From: Roseovarius litorisediminis | GTDB taxonomy: Bacteria > Pseudomonadota > Alphaproteobacteria > Rhodobacterales > Rhodobacteraceae | Reading direction: 5' to 3' | Assembly (NCBI RefSeq): GCF_900172295.1 | Contig: NZ_FWFL01000013.1 | Coordinates: forward strand, 1 to 57,417 | DNA length: 57,417 nt | Part shown: in pieces, positions 27,917 through 37,390 of the stretch | Position numbering within the stretch: position 1 is the stretch's first letter | How the letters are laid out: each line of letters begins with the position of its first letter | Notes under the pieces: generated by a model | Told to the model about the DNA's origin: nothing | Database searches by the model: none | The model's input: only the letters and a program-made list of their open reading frames with translations | Made by a program: the position numbers and the translations under genes

Positions 27917-29509
27917 ATGCGTTATGTTCCCCTGCTGATTGTGATGTTGCTGGTCCCTGCGGGCCTGCTTTTGTCAATTCCTGCGCCTTTCTGGGGCGGG
28001 GCCTTGTCCGGCCTTGCCCTGCTTATGTCGCTTGTCGGGCTTTATGATCTTTTTCAGAACAAAAGTGCGGTTTTGAAGAATTACCCGCTTGTGGCCCGGC
28101 TTAGGTTTTTGTTTGAGCATTTCCGCCCCGAAATACGCCAATATTTTCTGGAAAGCGATCACGAGGAAACGCCATTTTCGAGGGAACAGCGTGCGCTGGT
28201 CTATCGGCGTGCCAAGGGAATGGAAGGGCTTCGACCGTTCGGTACACTGCGCAATGTGAATGAGGTGGGGCACGAATGGATCAACCACTCGATCGCGTCT
28301 CAGCACCTTCCTGAGGCGCCGTTTACAGTTACTTTCGGCGGTCCGAATTGCAAAAAGCCTTATCAGGGGTCGGTCCTGAACATCTCGGGCATGTCTTACG
28401 GGGCGCTGTCGCCCAATGCCATCGAAGCCCTGAACCAGGGGGCAAAGGCAGGGGGGTTCGCCCATACGACCGGTGAAGGATCGATTTCAAAATTTCATCG
28501 CAAGCATGGCGGCGATTTGATCTGGCAGATCGGCAGTGGCTATTTTGGGTGCCGCACGGAGGGTGGTGTATTTGATCCCAAAAAATTTGCGGACACGTCA
28601 GCAGACGATCAGGTGAAGATGATCGAGATCAAACTGTCTCAGGGGGCAAAACCCGGCCATGGTGGAATTCTGCTGGGCGCCAAGGTTACCAAGGAAATCG
28701 CCGCAGCGCGTGGCATTCCGGTGGGCGCCGATTGTGTTAGCCCAAGCGCCCATAGCGCCTTTTCGACACCGCTTGAGCTGTGTTCATTCATTGATCGGCT
28801 CCGGTCTCTTTCAGGAGGCAAGCCGCTTGGTTTCAAGATGTGCGTCGGACATCCATGGGAATGGTTCGCGATTGCCAAGGCGATGAAGGAAACTGGTATC
28901 AGTCCTGATTTCATTACCGTTGACGGAGCCGAGGGCGGAACCGGGGCCGCGCCTGTCGAATTTGCCGATCACAAGGGTGCACCGCTTCGCGAGGGGCTAA
29001 TGCTGGTTCACAATACGCTGGTCGGCCTTGGCATACGCGATCAGATCAAAGTGGTCGCGTCAGGCAAACTGATCAGCGCATTTGACATGTGCAGGGTTTT
29101 TGCGCTGGGGGCTGACAGTTGCAATGTCGCCCGTGGGTTCATGTTTTCAATCGGATGCATCCAGGCTCAGGCTTGTCATACGGGGAAGTGTCCGACCGGG
29201 GTAACGACCCAGGAACCGGGCCGATACAAGGCGTTGGTTGTGCAGGACAAAAGCACCAGAGTGGCTAACTTTCACAAAAATACGATGAAAGCGCTGAAGG
29301 AAGCCGTGGAATCGTCCGGGCTTTCCCATCCTTCGGAATTTACGCCAGACCACCTTATGATCCGGATTAACAGCCGCGAGGCACGCTCGGCGGCCAGCCA
29401 GTATTTGTGGCTGGAAACCGGGGATCTTGAGACAAACGATGCTGTACATCCGGCATTTGCGAAATACTGGAGTGCTGCTCAATCCGGATCATTTGCCAGC
29501 GCCACGTAA
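27917..29509 (+). CDS. Membrane-anchored FMN-binding glutamate-synthase-like protein
   Basis: The 530-residue protein has two N-terminal membrane helices (about 3-22 and 27-47), followed by a large GltS-type FMN domain. Signatures include MSYGALSPNAIEALNQGA, GEGSISKFH, PGHGGILLGAKVT, TVDGAEGGTGAAP, and a cysteine cluster CIQAQACHTGKCPTGV like that binding 3Fe-4S in glutamate synthase. The amidotransferase domain of true glutamate synthase is missing, so the ammonia source and the reaction are unknown. It stands alone between two catabolic operons. Confidence 0.85.
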   Translation: MRYVPLLIVMLLVPAGLLLSIPAPFWGGALSGLALLMSLVGLYDLFQNKSAVLKNYPLVARLRFLFEHFRPEIRQYFLESDHEETPFSREQRALVYRRAKGMEGLRPFGTLRNVNEVGHEWINHSIASQHLPEAPFTVTFGGPNCKKPYQGSVLNISGMSYGALSPNAIEALNQGAKAGGFAHTTGEGSISKFHRKHGGDLIWQIGSGYFGCRTEGGVFDPKKFADTSADDQVKMIEIKLSQGAKPGHGGILLGAKVTKEIAAARGIPVGADCVSPSAHSAFSTPLELCSFIDRLRSLSGGKPLGFKMCVGHPWEWFAIAKAMKETGISPDFITVDGAEGGTGAAPVEFADHKGAPLREGLMLVHNTLVGLGIRDQIKVVASGKLISAFDMCRVFALGADSCNVARGFMFSIGCIQAQACHTGKCPTGVTTQEPGRYKALVVQDKSTRVANFHKNTMKALKEAVESSGLSHPSEFTPDHLMIRINSREARSAASQYLWLETGDLETNDAVHPAFAKYWSAAQSGSFASAT

Positions 29510-29567
29510 GGAAGGCGTGTAGCATTATTTCTATGTTTCAAGGTCGCTTGTCGTTTTGACGGCCGTT

Positions 29568-30542
29568 TCATGTATCCGCCGAGTAGGTACGTGCACTAAG
29601 CGGCAGTTCCTGGATCTTGTTTCGTAAGTTGCCAGCAAACAACGCTTCGGCACGGTTCAGGCGTTTGCGAGGGTTGAGCACCATGAAGATATCCACCTGA
29701 GGCGGGTCGTCATAGGGTGGCAGACGCCAAAGCAACCCTCGATCCACGTCCGGCGCGGCCACGTGAATGGGCAGGGAACCAATGCCCATCCCGCACTGGA
29801 CCATCCGACGTACCTCTTCAAGCTGAGACGAGCGGCCCACGATATCATAATCAAGCCCCCATTTGCTGCGCAGCAGGGCAACCGGACGCAGTGCATCATT
29901 CAGATCATCGGTATCGAATGACACGGCTGGGTAATTCCGCAAATCAGCCAGCGTCAGCCCCTCGCAGCCAAACAGCGGGTGCGAAGGGCCACAATAAAAG
30001 CCAAAGAATTCACGGTACATGTGATCGTAATCCAGGTCAGAAAATTTGCGGCTGACCAGACAGATGCCAAAGCTGGCCAGGCGTTCGCGGACGCTGTGGA
30101 TCACCCGCGCGCTGGTATCAATCCGGAGATTGAAGCGTACTTTTGGATGGTTTGCACTCATGGCGCTTAATTCATCGTCCAGCAGCGGCGTCACCACGTG
30201 GCTGGCGAGCATGATGTTGATTTCTCCCGATACTTCCTGCTCGGCATCATGGGTCAGTTCCGGAAGACGCACCACGCCGGAAAAAATCTCGGTACATTCC
30301 GAATGTAACTGACGCCCTGCAGCTGTCAGCCTGAATGTCCCATGGCCCCGATCAACCAGGCGGCAGCCCAGTTCGGTTTCAAGTCGTTGCAGTGCCAGGC
30401 TGACCGACGGCTGCCCCCTTAGCAGGCGGTGAGCGGCGCGGGTGATGCTGCCCTCTTCGGCGATAACCAGAAAGGTGCGCAGCAGGTTCCAGTCAAGCTG
30501 GAAGGCAAATTTCGTGTCGATATCGAAGGACATTGATTTCAT
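29568..30542 (-). CDS. LysR-family regulator of the second Pot-type operon
   Basis: A 324-residue LTTR; the HTH (residues about 20-75) reads GSITRAAHRLLRGQPSVSLALQRLETELG. The effector domain follows. The N-terminus is about 15 residues longer than usual, and an internal ATG at 30533 is an alternative start. It is divergent from the permease gene at 30619, with 76 bases between, and is the likely regulator of the ten-gene set to 39.5 kb. Confidence 0.9.
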   Translation of the reverse strand: MKSMSFDIDTKFAFQLDWNLLRTFLVIAEEGSITRAAHRLLRGQPSVSLALQRLETELGCRLVDRGHGTFRLTAAGRQLHSECTEIFSGVVRLPELTHDAEQEVSGEINIMLASHVVTPLLDDELSAMSANHPKVRFNLRIDTSARVIHSVRERLASFGICLVSRKFSDLDYDHMYREFFGFYCGPSHPLFGCEGLTLADLRNYPAVSFDTDDLNDALRPVALLRSKWGLDYDIVGRSSQLEEVRRMVQCGMGIGSLPIHVAAPDVDRGLLWRLPPYDDPPQVDIFMVLNPRKRLNRAEALFAGNLRNKIQELPLSARTYSADT

Positions 30543-30618
30543 TAATCCTATACATTTTAAGTATCAATTTGGTCAATTTTCCGAATGCGTGCAATAGATT
30601 AAACAGGGAGAAATACAT

Positions 30619-31491
30619 TTGTCAGATCAAAGCCTGCCTGCCGACCGCCGTCCCTGGATTTTGTTATCACCTGCCTTGGTTTTCATAACCTTGCTGGTGG
30701 TGATCCCGATGGCATTCATTCTGGTCTATTCGTTCTATGAAAATATCGACCTTGCGGTAGATGTTCCCGCCTTTCAGTTCGGAAACTGGGAGGAACTGTT
30801 GACCGACAGCTATTATCATACGGCAATCTGGAAAACACTGCGCCTGTCGTTTATCGTGACCGTGCTGGCAGCGGTGCTGGGCTATATTCCGGCCTATGTC
30901 ATCGCGATGACCCGTTACCGTCATAAATGGTTACTTTTGCTGCTTTTGATCCTGCCATTCTGGATCAGTTTCATTATCCGTACCCTCAGCTGGATTCATA
31001 TTTTCGGCAATCAGGGCGCCCTTAACGGTTTGATGAACCTGCTAGGTCTGGGAGATCTGCCAATCCAGATCATGTATACCGAGTTTACGGTGATCGTCGG
31101 CTTCATCCACGTCTTCCTGCCTTACATGATCCTGAATATCTATGTCAGCCTTGAAGGGATTGATACCAATCTTGAGCCCGCAGCGCGCACGCTGGGCGCT
31201 ACGCCATGGCAGGCCTTCCGCGAGGTCACGCTGCCGTTGTCTCTGCCGGGGCTCGCAGCGGGTAGCCTGCTTGTGTTCGTGCTGACCGGCGGCAGCTATG
31301 TTACGCCGCTTATCCTGGGTGGCCCCAGTGATTTCCTGTTTGGCAACCTGGTTTATGATGCGGTTGTGACTGAACTGAACTGGCCAATGGGCGCCACGCT
31401 TTCATTCACCCTGTTGTTCATTCTGGGCAGCGTTGTCGTGATTTACAGCCGGTTCATGGGGATGAATCAGCTGGCCAAGGCATTTGGGTGA
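30619..31491 (+). CDS. ABC transporter permease (PotB type), second system
   Basis: A 290-residue permease starting at TTG 30619, supported by GGGAG about 9 bases before it. It has six helices and an EAA loop LEPAARTLGATPWQAFREVTL. It begins the second Pot-type operon; here both permease genes precede the binding-protein and ATPase genes, unlike the first operon. Confidence 0.9.
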   Translation: MSDQSLPADRRPWILLSPALVFITLLVVIPMAFILVYSFYENIDLAVDVPAFQFGNWEELLTDSYYHTAIWKTLRLSFIVTVLAAVLGYIPAYVIAMTRYRHKWLLLLLLILPFWISFIIRTLSWIHIFGNQGALNGLMNLLGLGDLPIQIMYTEFTVIVGFIHVFLPYMILNIYVSLEGIDTNLEPAARTLGATPWQAFREVTLPLSLPGLAAGSLLVFVLTGGSYVTPLILGGPSDFLFGNLVYDAVVTELNWPMGATLSFTLLFILGSVVVIYSRFMGMNQLAKAFG

Positions 31492-31501
31492 GGGGGCGGT
31501 C

Positions 31502-32287
31502 ATGCGGGTCTGGTCACTGCTGAAATTCTACACCGTCCTGGTTTATACCTTCATGTTCGCGCCGATCATGGTCGTGCTGGTTCTGGCGTTCAACTCGTCG
31601 CAATTTGGCGGTTTCCCGATCGAAGGATTTTCGTTGCGCTGGTTTTATGCGCTGGCTGAGAATGATGCGATCATCCGTGCTTTGCGCACGTCGGTCATGC
31701 TGGGGCTGCTGACCGCGCTGATCGCGACAACGCTTGGCATTCTCGCCAGCGTGGCGCTGGTACGCTACCAGTTTCGCGGCAAGCAGTGGATCACGACCTT
31801 TTTGATCTCACCCGTACTGGTGCCTGAAACCGTGCTGGCAGTGGGGCTGTTGATCTTTATGCGCTGGTTGCACATGCCGCGTAGTTTTGCCCTGTTGCTG
31901 ATTGGACACTCGATTATTGCGCTGCCTTTCGTGGTATTGGTCGTGCAGGCGCGGCTGATCGGTATCCGCAAGGATTATGAAGAGGCCGCGCGCTCGCTGG
32001 GGGCCAGCCCGCTACAGACGTTTTTCCAGATTACGCTGCCGCTTTTGCTGCCTGCGGTTTTTGCTGGTGCCCTTTTTGCCTTTACCATTTCGTTTGACAA
32101 TATAACCGCTACTATCTTCTGGCGGCCTGCAGGAATGGAAACCGTGCCGACCCAGATTTTTGGCATGTTGCGCAACTCTGTCAGCCCCGAGATCAATGCA
32201 CTTGGGTTCGTGATGATCTGCATTACCGTGGGCGTACCGCTGCTGGCAGGAGGGCTGGCGCGTTATTTCTCACGCAAGAAAATATAA
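31502..32287 (+). CDS. ABC transporter permease (PotC type), second system
   Basis: A 261-residue permease; the start ATG at 31502 stands 10 bases after the previous stop, with a GAGGGGGCGG stretch as ribosome site. Its EAA loop is YEEAARSLGASPLQTFFQITLP. It pairs with the preceding permease to form the channel. Confidence 0.9.
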   Translation: MRVWSLLKFYTVLVYTFMFAPIMVVLVLAFNSSQFGGFPIEGFSLRWFYALAENDAIIRALRTSVMLGLLTALIATTLGILASVALVRYQFRGKQWITTFLISPVLVPETVLAVGLLIFMRWLHMPRSFALLLIGHSIIALPFVVLVVQARLIGIRKDYEEAARSLGASPLQTFFQITLPLLLPAVFAGALFAFTISFDNITATIFWRPAGMETVPTQIFGMLRNSVSPEINALGFVMICITVGVPLLAGGLARYFSRKKI

Positions 32288-32312
32288 TACCAACCTCAAA
32301 GGGAGACTACCA

Positions 32313-33482
32313 ATGACAAAAAAAGTTGACGATACAAAACGCTATGAGCAGCTGCGCGAAAGGATGGGAAATGGCGACATGGACCGCCGTTCGTTCTTTG
32401 GCTTGCTTGGGGCCGCAGGCCTGTACACCGGCCTGTCCGGCGGGATCATGACCGCGATGGCCAAGCAGGCTCGTGCGGCCGGCACCGAGTTGAATTTCGA
32501 AGGCTGGGGTGGTGTTGTATCCGAAGCCCTGCGCAAGAACGCCTTTGATCCTTACGAAGCCGCCACCGGCAACAAGGTGATCGATGCCACCTTTGGTGGT
32601 GAAAACGAGGTGCTGACCAAGGTCAAGGCCGCGGGCAACACAAATGGCCACAACATCCTGCATAATTCGGGGGTGACCTGGTATAAACGCTGGGTTGATA
32701 ACGGATTTCATACGGTGCTGAACGAGGCCAACATCCCCAACATGGCCAATGTCATGACTGCGATGATCGAACCCTTCCGCAAGATCACGCCCGATGGCTT
32801 GTCCGCTGTGCCCTATGACTATGGTACCACGGGGATCGCTTATAACACGAAATACGTTTCCAAAGAGAAGGCCGAAGAACTGGGCGCTGCCTTGCTTCTG
32901 GATAAAGAATTGAAAGGCAAGATCGGCGGCTGGGGTGGCGACTGGGCCAACCGTGCCTGGTATGGTGCCCTGCAGACCAATCAGGACCCGAACGACATTC
33001 AGGATTGGGATGCGGTCTGGGAGAAGGCCCGCGAACACCGCGATCTGGTGCTGAAATACTGGGGTTCAGGCGCCGAATTGATGGATCTTCTGGCCAAGGA
33101 AGAAATCTATGTGACCGAGGCCTGGTCAGGCCGCGTCGCTGCGCTTCAGGCGCAAGGCCATCCGATCGCATATATGGATCCGCCCAACGGTCTGGCCTGG
33201 ATGGAAACCATGTTCGTGCTCAAAGGGTCGCCCATGGCCGAGGCCGAGGAACTGCTGAACTTCATGCTAGATCCTGAAACCGCCATCGCTGTGGCCGCAG
33301 GGCAAAAATATCCCTCGTCACTTGATCCGACCAAAGTTCCGATGCCCGAAGAAGTGCAGGCGCTGCCCGCTTTCGATCCGACCGGCAAACTGGACAGCCT
33401 TGTTTTCCGTGATCCGGCCAAATGGAACACGGTCGAAAAAGAACAAAGCAAGATGTGGAACCGCGTCCAGAAGGGCGGCTGA
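32313..33482 (+). CDS. Tat-exported ABC substrate-binding protein, second system
   Basis: A 389-residue extracellular binding protein of the Pot/opine group. Unlike most, its N-terminus has a long charged region and a twin-arginine signal: DRRSFFGLLGAAG at about 24-36, then a moderately hydrophobic stretch ending ARA. This implies export as a folded protein by the Tat pathway. The mature part starts ELNFEGWGGVVSEALRKNAF. AAAGGGAG precedes the ATG. A 9-bp perfect stem-loop follows the gene. Confidence 0.9.
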   Translation: MTKKVDDTKRYEQLRERMGNGDMDRRSFFGLLGAAGLYTGLSGGIMTAMAKQARAAGTELNFEGWGGVVSEALRKNAFDPYEAATGNKVIDATFGGENEVLTKVKAAGNTNGHNILHNSGVTWYKRWVDNGFHTVLNEANIPNMANVMTAMIEPFRKITPDGLSAVPYDYGTTGIAYNTKYVSKEKAEELGAALLLDKELKGKIGGWGGDWANRAWYGALQTNQDPNDIQDWDAVWEKAREHRDLVLKYWGSGAELMDLLAKEEIYVTEAWSGRVAALQAQGHPIAYMDPPNGLAWMETMFVLKGSPMAEAEELLNFMLDPETAIAVAAGQKYPSSLDPTKVPMPEEVQALPAFDPTGKLDSLVFRDPAKWNTVEKEQSKMWNRVQKGG

Positions 33483-33497
33483 GTTTTCTCTTTCCGG

Positions 33498-33523
33498 ATG
33501 GGCCGCTTTTGACGGCGGCCCAT
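33498..33523 (+). terminator. Intercistronic stem-loop after the second binding-protein gene
   Basis: ATGGGCCGC (33498-33506) pairs perfectly with GCGGCCCAT (33515-33523) over an 8-base loop. It lies 16 bases after the binding-protein stop and about 28 bases before the ATPase start. Like its two counterparts in the window, it probably sets the ratio of binding protein to the other subunits. Confidence 0.75.
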
Positions 33524-33551
33524 TCCCCAAACTTTCATATGGAATTTTAAA

Positions 33552-34625
33552 ATGGCACGTGTGCAACTTGTTGATCTGCGCAAAACGTTCGGAGCCGTGC
33601 AGGCAGTAAGCCGCGCCAATGTGGTGTTTGAAGAAGGCTCGTTCACCACGCTTCTGGGGCCTTCGGGCTGCGGCAAGACCACGATCTTGCGCATGGTTTC
33701 GGGGCTTGAAACACCCACCAGCGGCGACATCCTTATTGGCGATAAGCGCATCAACGACGTGCCCATCCACAAACGGAACCTTGGGCTGGTTTTCCAGAAC
33801 TACGCATTGTTCCCGCACCGCACCATTGGTGAGAATATCGCCTTTGGGCTCAAGTATCGCGATGTGCCCAAGGAAGATGTTGCCCGCAAGATCAAGGAAT
33901 CGCTTGATATTGTGCGTCTCCCCGGTGTCGAAGACCGGTATCCCAGCCAGTTGTCTGGTGGTCAGCAACAACGCATCGCGCTGGCCCGTGCCATCGTGAT
34001 TGAACCCGATGTTCTGCTGCTGGATGAGCCGCTTTCGGCGCTTGATGCCAATCTGCGAGAGGATATGAGGGTCGAGTTGAAGGCGATTCAGGATCGCATC
34101 GGAGTGACGTCGATATTTGTAACGCACGATCAATCCGAAGCCCTGGCGATGTCGGACAAGATCATTGTCATGAGCGCCGGTCAGGTTGAACAGATTGGCA
34201 CGCCGGAAGAGGTTTATAACAGGCCCGCATCCGCCTTTGTGGCCCGGTTCCTGGGGGCCTCAAACCTGCTGGACGCACAGGTAGTCGGGCGTGACAAAAA
34301 CCATGTTGTTCTGGAAACCCCGGAATTCGGCAAGACCGCCGTGCCATTGTCCCATGCTGCGACGCTGGGACAGGCAGAACGCGCAAAGCTGATGATCCGC
34401 GCGGAAAAACTGACCCTTGGCCCCAAAGGCAATTCCGGCGCCGAGGCCGTGGTGGAAACCGTCGATTATCAGGGCCAGCTTGCCCGCTATTTCCTGCGGG
34501 TGGGGGATACCCAGATGCAGGCGATGAACATGATTGACGAGAAACCTTTTTTAGCGGGCGAAACCGTTTCGCTGTCGCTTAACCCCAACGCCTGCAGCGC
34601 GTTGCCCGAGGATAAGCAGGAATGA
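33552..34625 (+). CDS. ABC transporter ATPase (PotA type), second system
   Basis: The 357-residue ATPase has Walker A GPSGCGKTT, signature LSGGQQQRIALAR, Walker B VLLLDEPLSALD and H-loop FVTHDQSEA, with a C-terminal TOBE domain. It overlaps the aminotransferase gene by 4 bases (ATGA), tying transport and catabolism in one transcript. Confidence 0.94.
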   Translation: MARVQLVDLRKTFGAVQAVSRANVVFEEGSFTTLLGPSGCGKTTILRMVSGLETPTSGDILIGDKRINDVPIHKRNLGLVFQNYALFPHRTIGENIAFGLKYRDVPKEDVARKIKESLDIVRLPGVEDRYPSQLSGGQQQRIALARAIVIEPDVLLLDEPLSALDANLREDMRVELKAIQDRIGVTSIFVTHDQSEALAMSDKIIVMSAGQVEQIGTPEEVYNRPASAFVARFLGASNLLDAQVVGRDKNHVVLETPEFGKTAVPLSHAATLGQAERAKLMIRAEKLTLGPKGNSGAEAVVETVDYQGQLARYFLRVGDTQMQAMNMIDEKPFLAGETVSLSLNPNACSALPEDKQE

Positions 34626-35965
34626 CAAGCCGTCTTTTCTATCAAACCCGTCTTGAGCGTCCGCAACTTGACCGCGCTGACGGCATTTATATGTGGGATA
34701 CCACGGGCAAGCGTTATATCGACGGCTCGTCCGGGGCGATGGTCAGTAATATCGGCCACTCAAACCCAAATGTGCTGGATGCCATGCGCAAGCAGATGGA
34801 AAGCTCGACCTTCGGGTATCGTTTGCATTTCCAGACCGAAGCGTCTGAGTCGCTGGCCGAACGTGCCGCCGAACTGGCACCGGACGGAATGAACCGGGTT
34901 TTCTTTGTCTCGGGGGGGTCGGAAGCCACCGAAAGCGCGATGAAACTGGCCCGGCAATATGCCCTGACCCAGGGTGAGGCACAGCGCTACAAGGTCATTT
35001 CACGTATGCCGTGTTATCACGGATCAACCCTTGGGGCGTTGGCGGTTACCGGTTATGCCCCCATGACGGCGCCGTTTGATCCGATGATGCGCGCCATGCC
35101 CAAAATCCCTGCGCCTCGTGCCTATCTGGACGGGCTTGATCCAGATGATCCGGCGACCGGACTGCACTATGCCCAGATGCTTGAGAACAAGATTCTGGAC
35201 GAGGGGCCTCAAACCGTGCTGGCCTTTATTGTCGAACCCGTCGGCGGCGCGTCGACCGGGGCACTGGTGCCGCCAGCCGGGTATATGCAGCGCATTCGTG
35301 AGATTTGTGATCAATACGGCGTGTTGCTTATTCATGACGAGGTAATGAGTGGCGGCGGGCGTACGGGCCGCTTTTTCGGTGCGGACCATTGGAATACGGT
35401 GCCCGATATTATCTGTCTTTCAAAAGGTTTCGGCGGCGGGTACGTGCCGCTTGGTGCTGTTATCGCCCGCGATGACATGGTCGAGGCAGTGCTGGATGCG
35501 GGCGGCTTCATCCATGGCCATACCTATGCCGGCAACCCGCTGGCCTGTGCCGCCGGGCTGGCGGTGATTAACGAAATTGAAACCAACGACCTGACAGGCA
35601 ACGCCGCCCGGATGGGCGATCTTCTGGCCGGGCATCTGCGCGATCTGATGCAGAAATACCCGATCATCGGCGATGTCCGCGGCAAGGGCCTGTTGATGGC
35701 GTTTGAACTGATGCTGGACCGGCAGACCAAAACGCCGCTGCCCACCGGGCTGAACGCCTACAACAGGTTGGTCGATATCGCCTATGCCAACGGGTTGATC
35801 ATCTATTCCCGCCGAACCCGCGGCGGTTTGACTGGTGATCATTTTCTGGTGTGCCCGCCGATGATCACCACCGAGGTGCAACTGCAAGAGATAATAGGTT
35901 TGCTTGATACCTCTTTGGCCGAATTCGTGGCCGATTTGCCTGTTGAGTTAATGAAATCCAACTGA
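34622..35965 (+). CDS. Class III PLP aminotransferase
   Basis: A 447-residue fold-type I omega-aminotransferase. FVSGGSEATESAMKLARQY binds the PLP phosphate, LLIHDEVMSGGGRTG holds the Asp that pairs with the pyridine nitrogen, and ICLSKGFGGGYVPLGAV contains the Schiff-base lysine. Class III enzymes act on amino groups away from an alpha-carboxylate, such as beta-alanine, GABA and polyamines. Co-location with a beta-keto-acid cleavage enzyme suggests that its product is a beta-keto acid. Confidence 0.9.
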   Translation: MTSRLFYQTRLERPQLDRADGIYMWDTTGKRYIDGSSGAMVSNIGHSNPNVLDAMRKQMESSTFGYRLHFQTEASESLAERAAELAPDGMNRVFFVSGGSEATESAMKLARQYALTQGEAQRYKVISRMPCYHGSTLGALAVTGYAPMTAPFDPMMRAMPKIPAPRAYLDGLDPDDPATGLHYAQMLENKILDEGPQTVLAFIVEPVGGASTGALVPPAGYMQRIREICDQYGVLLIHDEVMSGGGRTGRFFGADHWNTVPDIICLSKGFGGGYVPLGAVIARDDMVEAVLDAGGFIHGHTYAGNPLACAAGLAVINEIETNDLTGNAARMGDLLAGHLRDLMQKYPIIGDVRGKGLLMAFELMLDRQTKTPLPTGLNAYNRLVDIAYANGLIIYSRRTRGGLTGDHFLVCPPMITTEVQLQEIIGLLDTSLAEFVADLPVELMKSN

Positions 35966-35978
35966 GAAGGCCCCAGCG

Positions 35979-36905
35979 ATGTCAAAGACGATCATCACCT
36001 GCGCTGTGACCGGCTCGATTCATACGCCGTCGATGTCCCCGTATTTGCCATACAAGCCTGCAGATATTGCAAGCCAGGCCGTGGGGGCGGCCAACGCAGG
36101 GGCAACCATCCTGCACCTGCACGCACGTGATCCGGAAAACGGGCGCCCCTCGGGTGATCCATCGCATTACGCGCAGTTCCTGCCAAAAATTGCGAGCGAA
36201 TGCGACGCTGTTCTGAACCTGACAACCGGCGGCAGCGCGATCATGACACTGGATGACCGGCTGAAGGCCGCACTGCATTTCTGCCCTGAGATGTGCTCGC
36301 TCAACATGGGTACGATGAATTTTGCACTTTACCCGATGGCTGAAAAACAACGCGACTGGCAGTTTGACTGGGAAGAGCCGTTTCTGCGCAACACCGATGA
36401 TCTGGTATTTAAGAACACCCCTCGCGATATTGCCGGCATACTGACCCGCATGGGGCAGGAGCGCGGCGCGCGGTTCGAGTTTGAATGCTACGACATCAGT
36501 CACCTTTACATGCTGCGCCATTTTGCGGATCGCGGATTGATCAAGGCCCCATATTTCATACAGTTCGTGTTTGGCGTTCTGGGGGGGATGGGCCCGGATC
36601 CTGAAACTCTGACCCATATGATCCGGCTGGCCGATACGCTTTTTGGAGACGAGTACATGTTCTCGGTGCTTGCCGCCGGGCGTCATCAGCTTCCGATGGC
36701 CGAACAGGCGATCAAGCTGGGGGGCCATGTGCGTGTCGGGCTGGAGGACAACCTGATGATAGAGCGTGGTGTGCTGGCCCGATCAAACGCGCAGCAGGTC
36801 GAGAAGGTGCGTGCGATCATTGAAGGGCTGGGTCACACCGTCGCCACGCCAGCAGATGCGCGCGCCATGCTTGGCTTGAAAGGCGCGGACAAGATCGCGG
36901 TCTGA
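35979..36905 (+). CDS. Beta-keto acid cleavage enzyme (BKACE, DUF849)
   Basis: The 308-residue protein starts KTIITCAVTGSIHTPSMSPYLP and carries ATILHLHARDPENGRPS, with the HxH pair that binds zinc in BKACE proteins, and VRVGLEDNLMIERG near the end. Family members, first known as the 3-keto-5-aminohexanoate cleavage enzyme of lysine fermentation, transfer an acetoacetate unit: beta-keto acid + acetyl-CoA gives acetoacetate + a shorter acyl-CoA. Specificity varies widely in the family. It follows the aminotransferase by 13 bases. Confidence 0.9.
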   Translation: MSKTIITCAVTGSIHTPSMSPYLPYKPADIASQAVGAANAGATILHLHARDPENGRPSGDPSHYAQFLPKIASECDAVLNLTTGGSAIMTLDDRLKAALHFCPEMCSLNMGTMNFALYPMAEKQRDWQFDWEEPFLRNTDDLVFKNTPRDIAGILTRMGQERGARFEFECYDISHLYMLRHFADRGLIKAPYFIQFVFGVLGGMGPDPETLTHMIRLADTLFGDEYMFSVLAAGRHQLPMAEQAIKLGGHVRVGLEDNLMIERGVLARSNAQQVEKVRAIIEGLGHTVATPADARAMLGLKGADKIAV

Positions 36906-36907
36906 AC

Positions 36908-37390
36908 ATGAAGATTCTGATTGAACCCGTCAATTCCGACACTCTGGCATTTCTGGATACAGCACTGAACCAACTTTCCACCGGGATGGGCGACACACAC
37001 CGAGCTGGGGCGGCCACGCTGCAAACCGCGCTGTTTGGTGAATACCCCGTCTGTCACGCGATGATTGCGCGCCATGCAGATGGGGCCACCCCGTTGGGCG
37101 CTGCGCTTTTTTCCCCGGTCTTTTCAACAGTAAGGGGCTGTGCGGGCGTCTATGTTTCTGACCTGTGGGTATCGCCAGAAATGCGAGGTCAGGCGCTTGG
37201 AAAGCAATTGCTGGCAAAGGTAATTAAATACGCCGAGGATCTCTGGCAGGCAGGCTATATCCGGCTGGCGGCCTATAATGACAATGCTCCGGCCCTGGCC
37301 TTTTATGAAAAGCTGGGCTTTGAAACCGTAACTGGTGAAACCGGGCTGGCCCTGTCGGGCGCGCCGCTCAGGAAGCTGATGGGGATGTGA
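36908..37390 (+). CDS. GNAT-family N-acetyltransferase
   Basis: A 160-residue single GNAT domain. Motif A, which binds the acetyl-CoA pyrophosphate, reads VSPEMRGQALGKQLL, and motif B is DNAPALAFYEKLGFE. It begins 2 bases after the BKACE stop and its stop abuts the next ATG. It acetylates a small amine or a protein; within a cluster that also encodes an amidohydrolase, acetylation could protect or cycle an intermediate. Confidence 0.9.
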   Translation: MKILIEPVNSDTLAFLDTALNQLSTGMGDTHRAGAATLQTALFGEYPVCHAMIARHADGATPLGAALFSPVFSTVRGCAGVYVSDLWVSPEMRGQALGKQLLAKVIKYAEDLWQAGYIRLAAYNDNAPALAFYEKLGFETVTGETGLALSGAPLRKLMGM

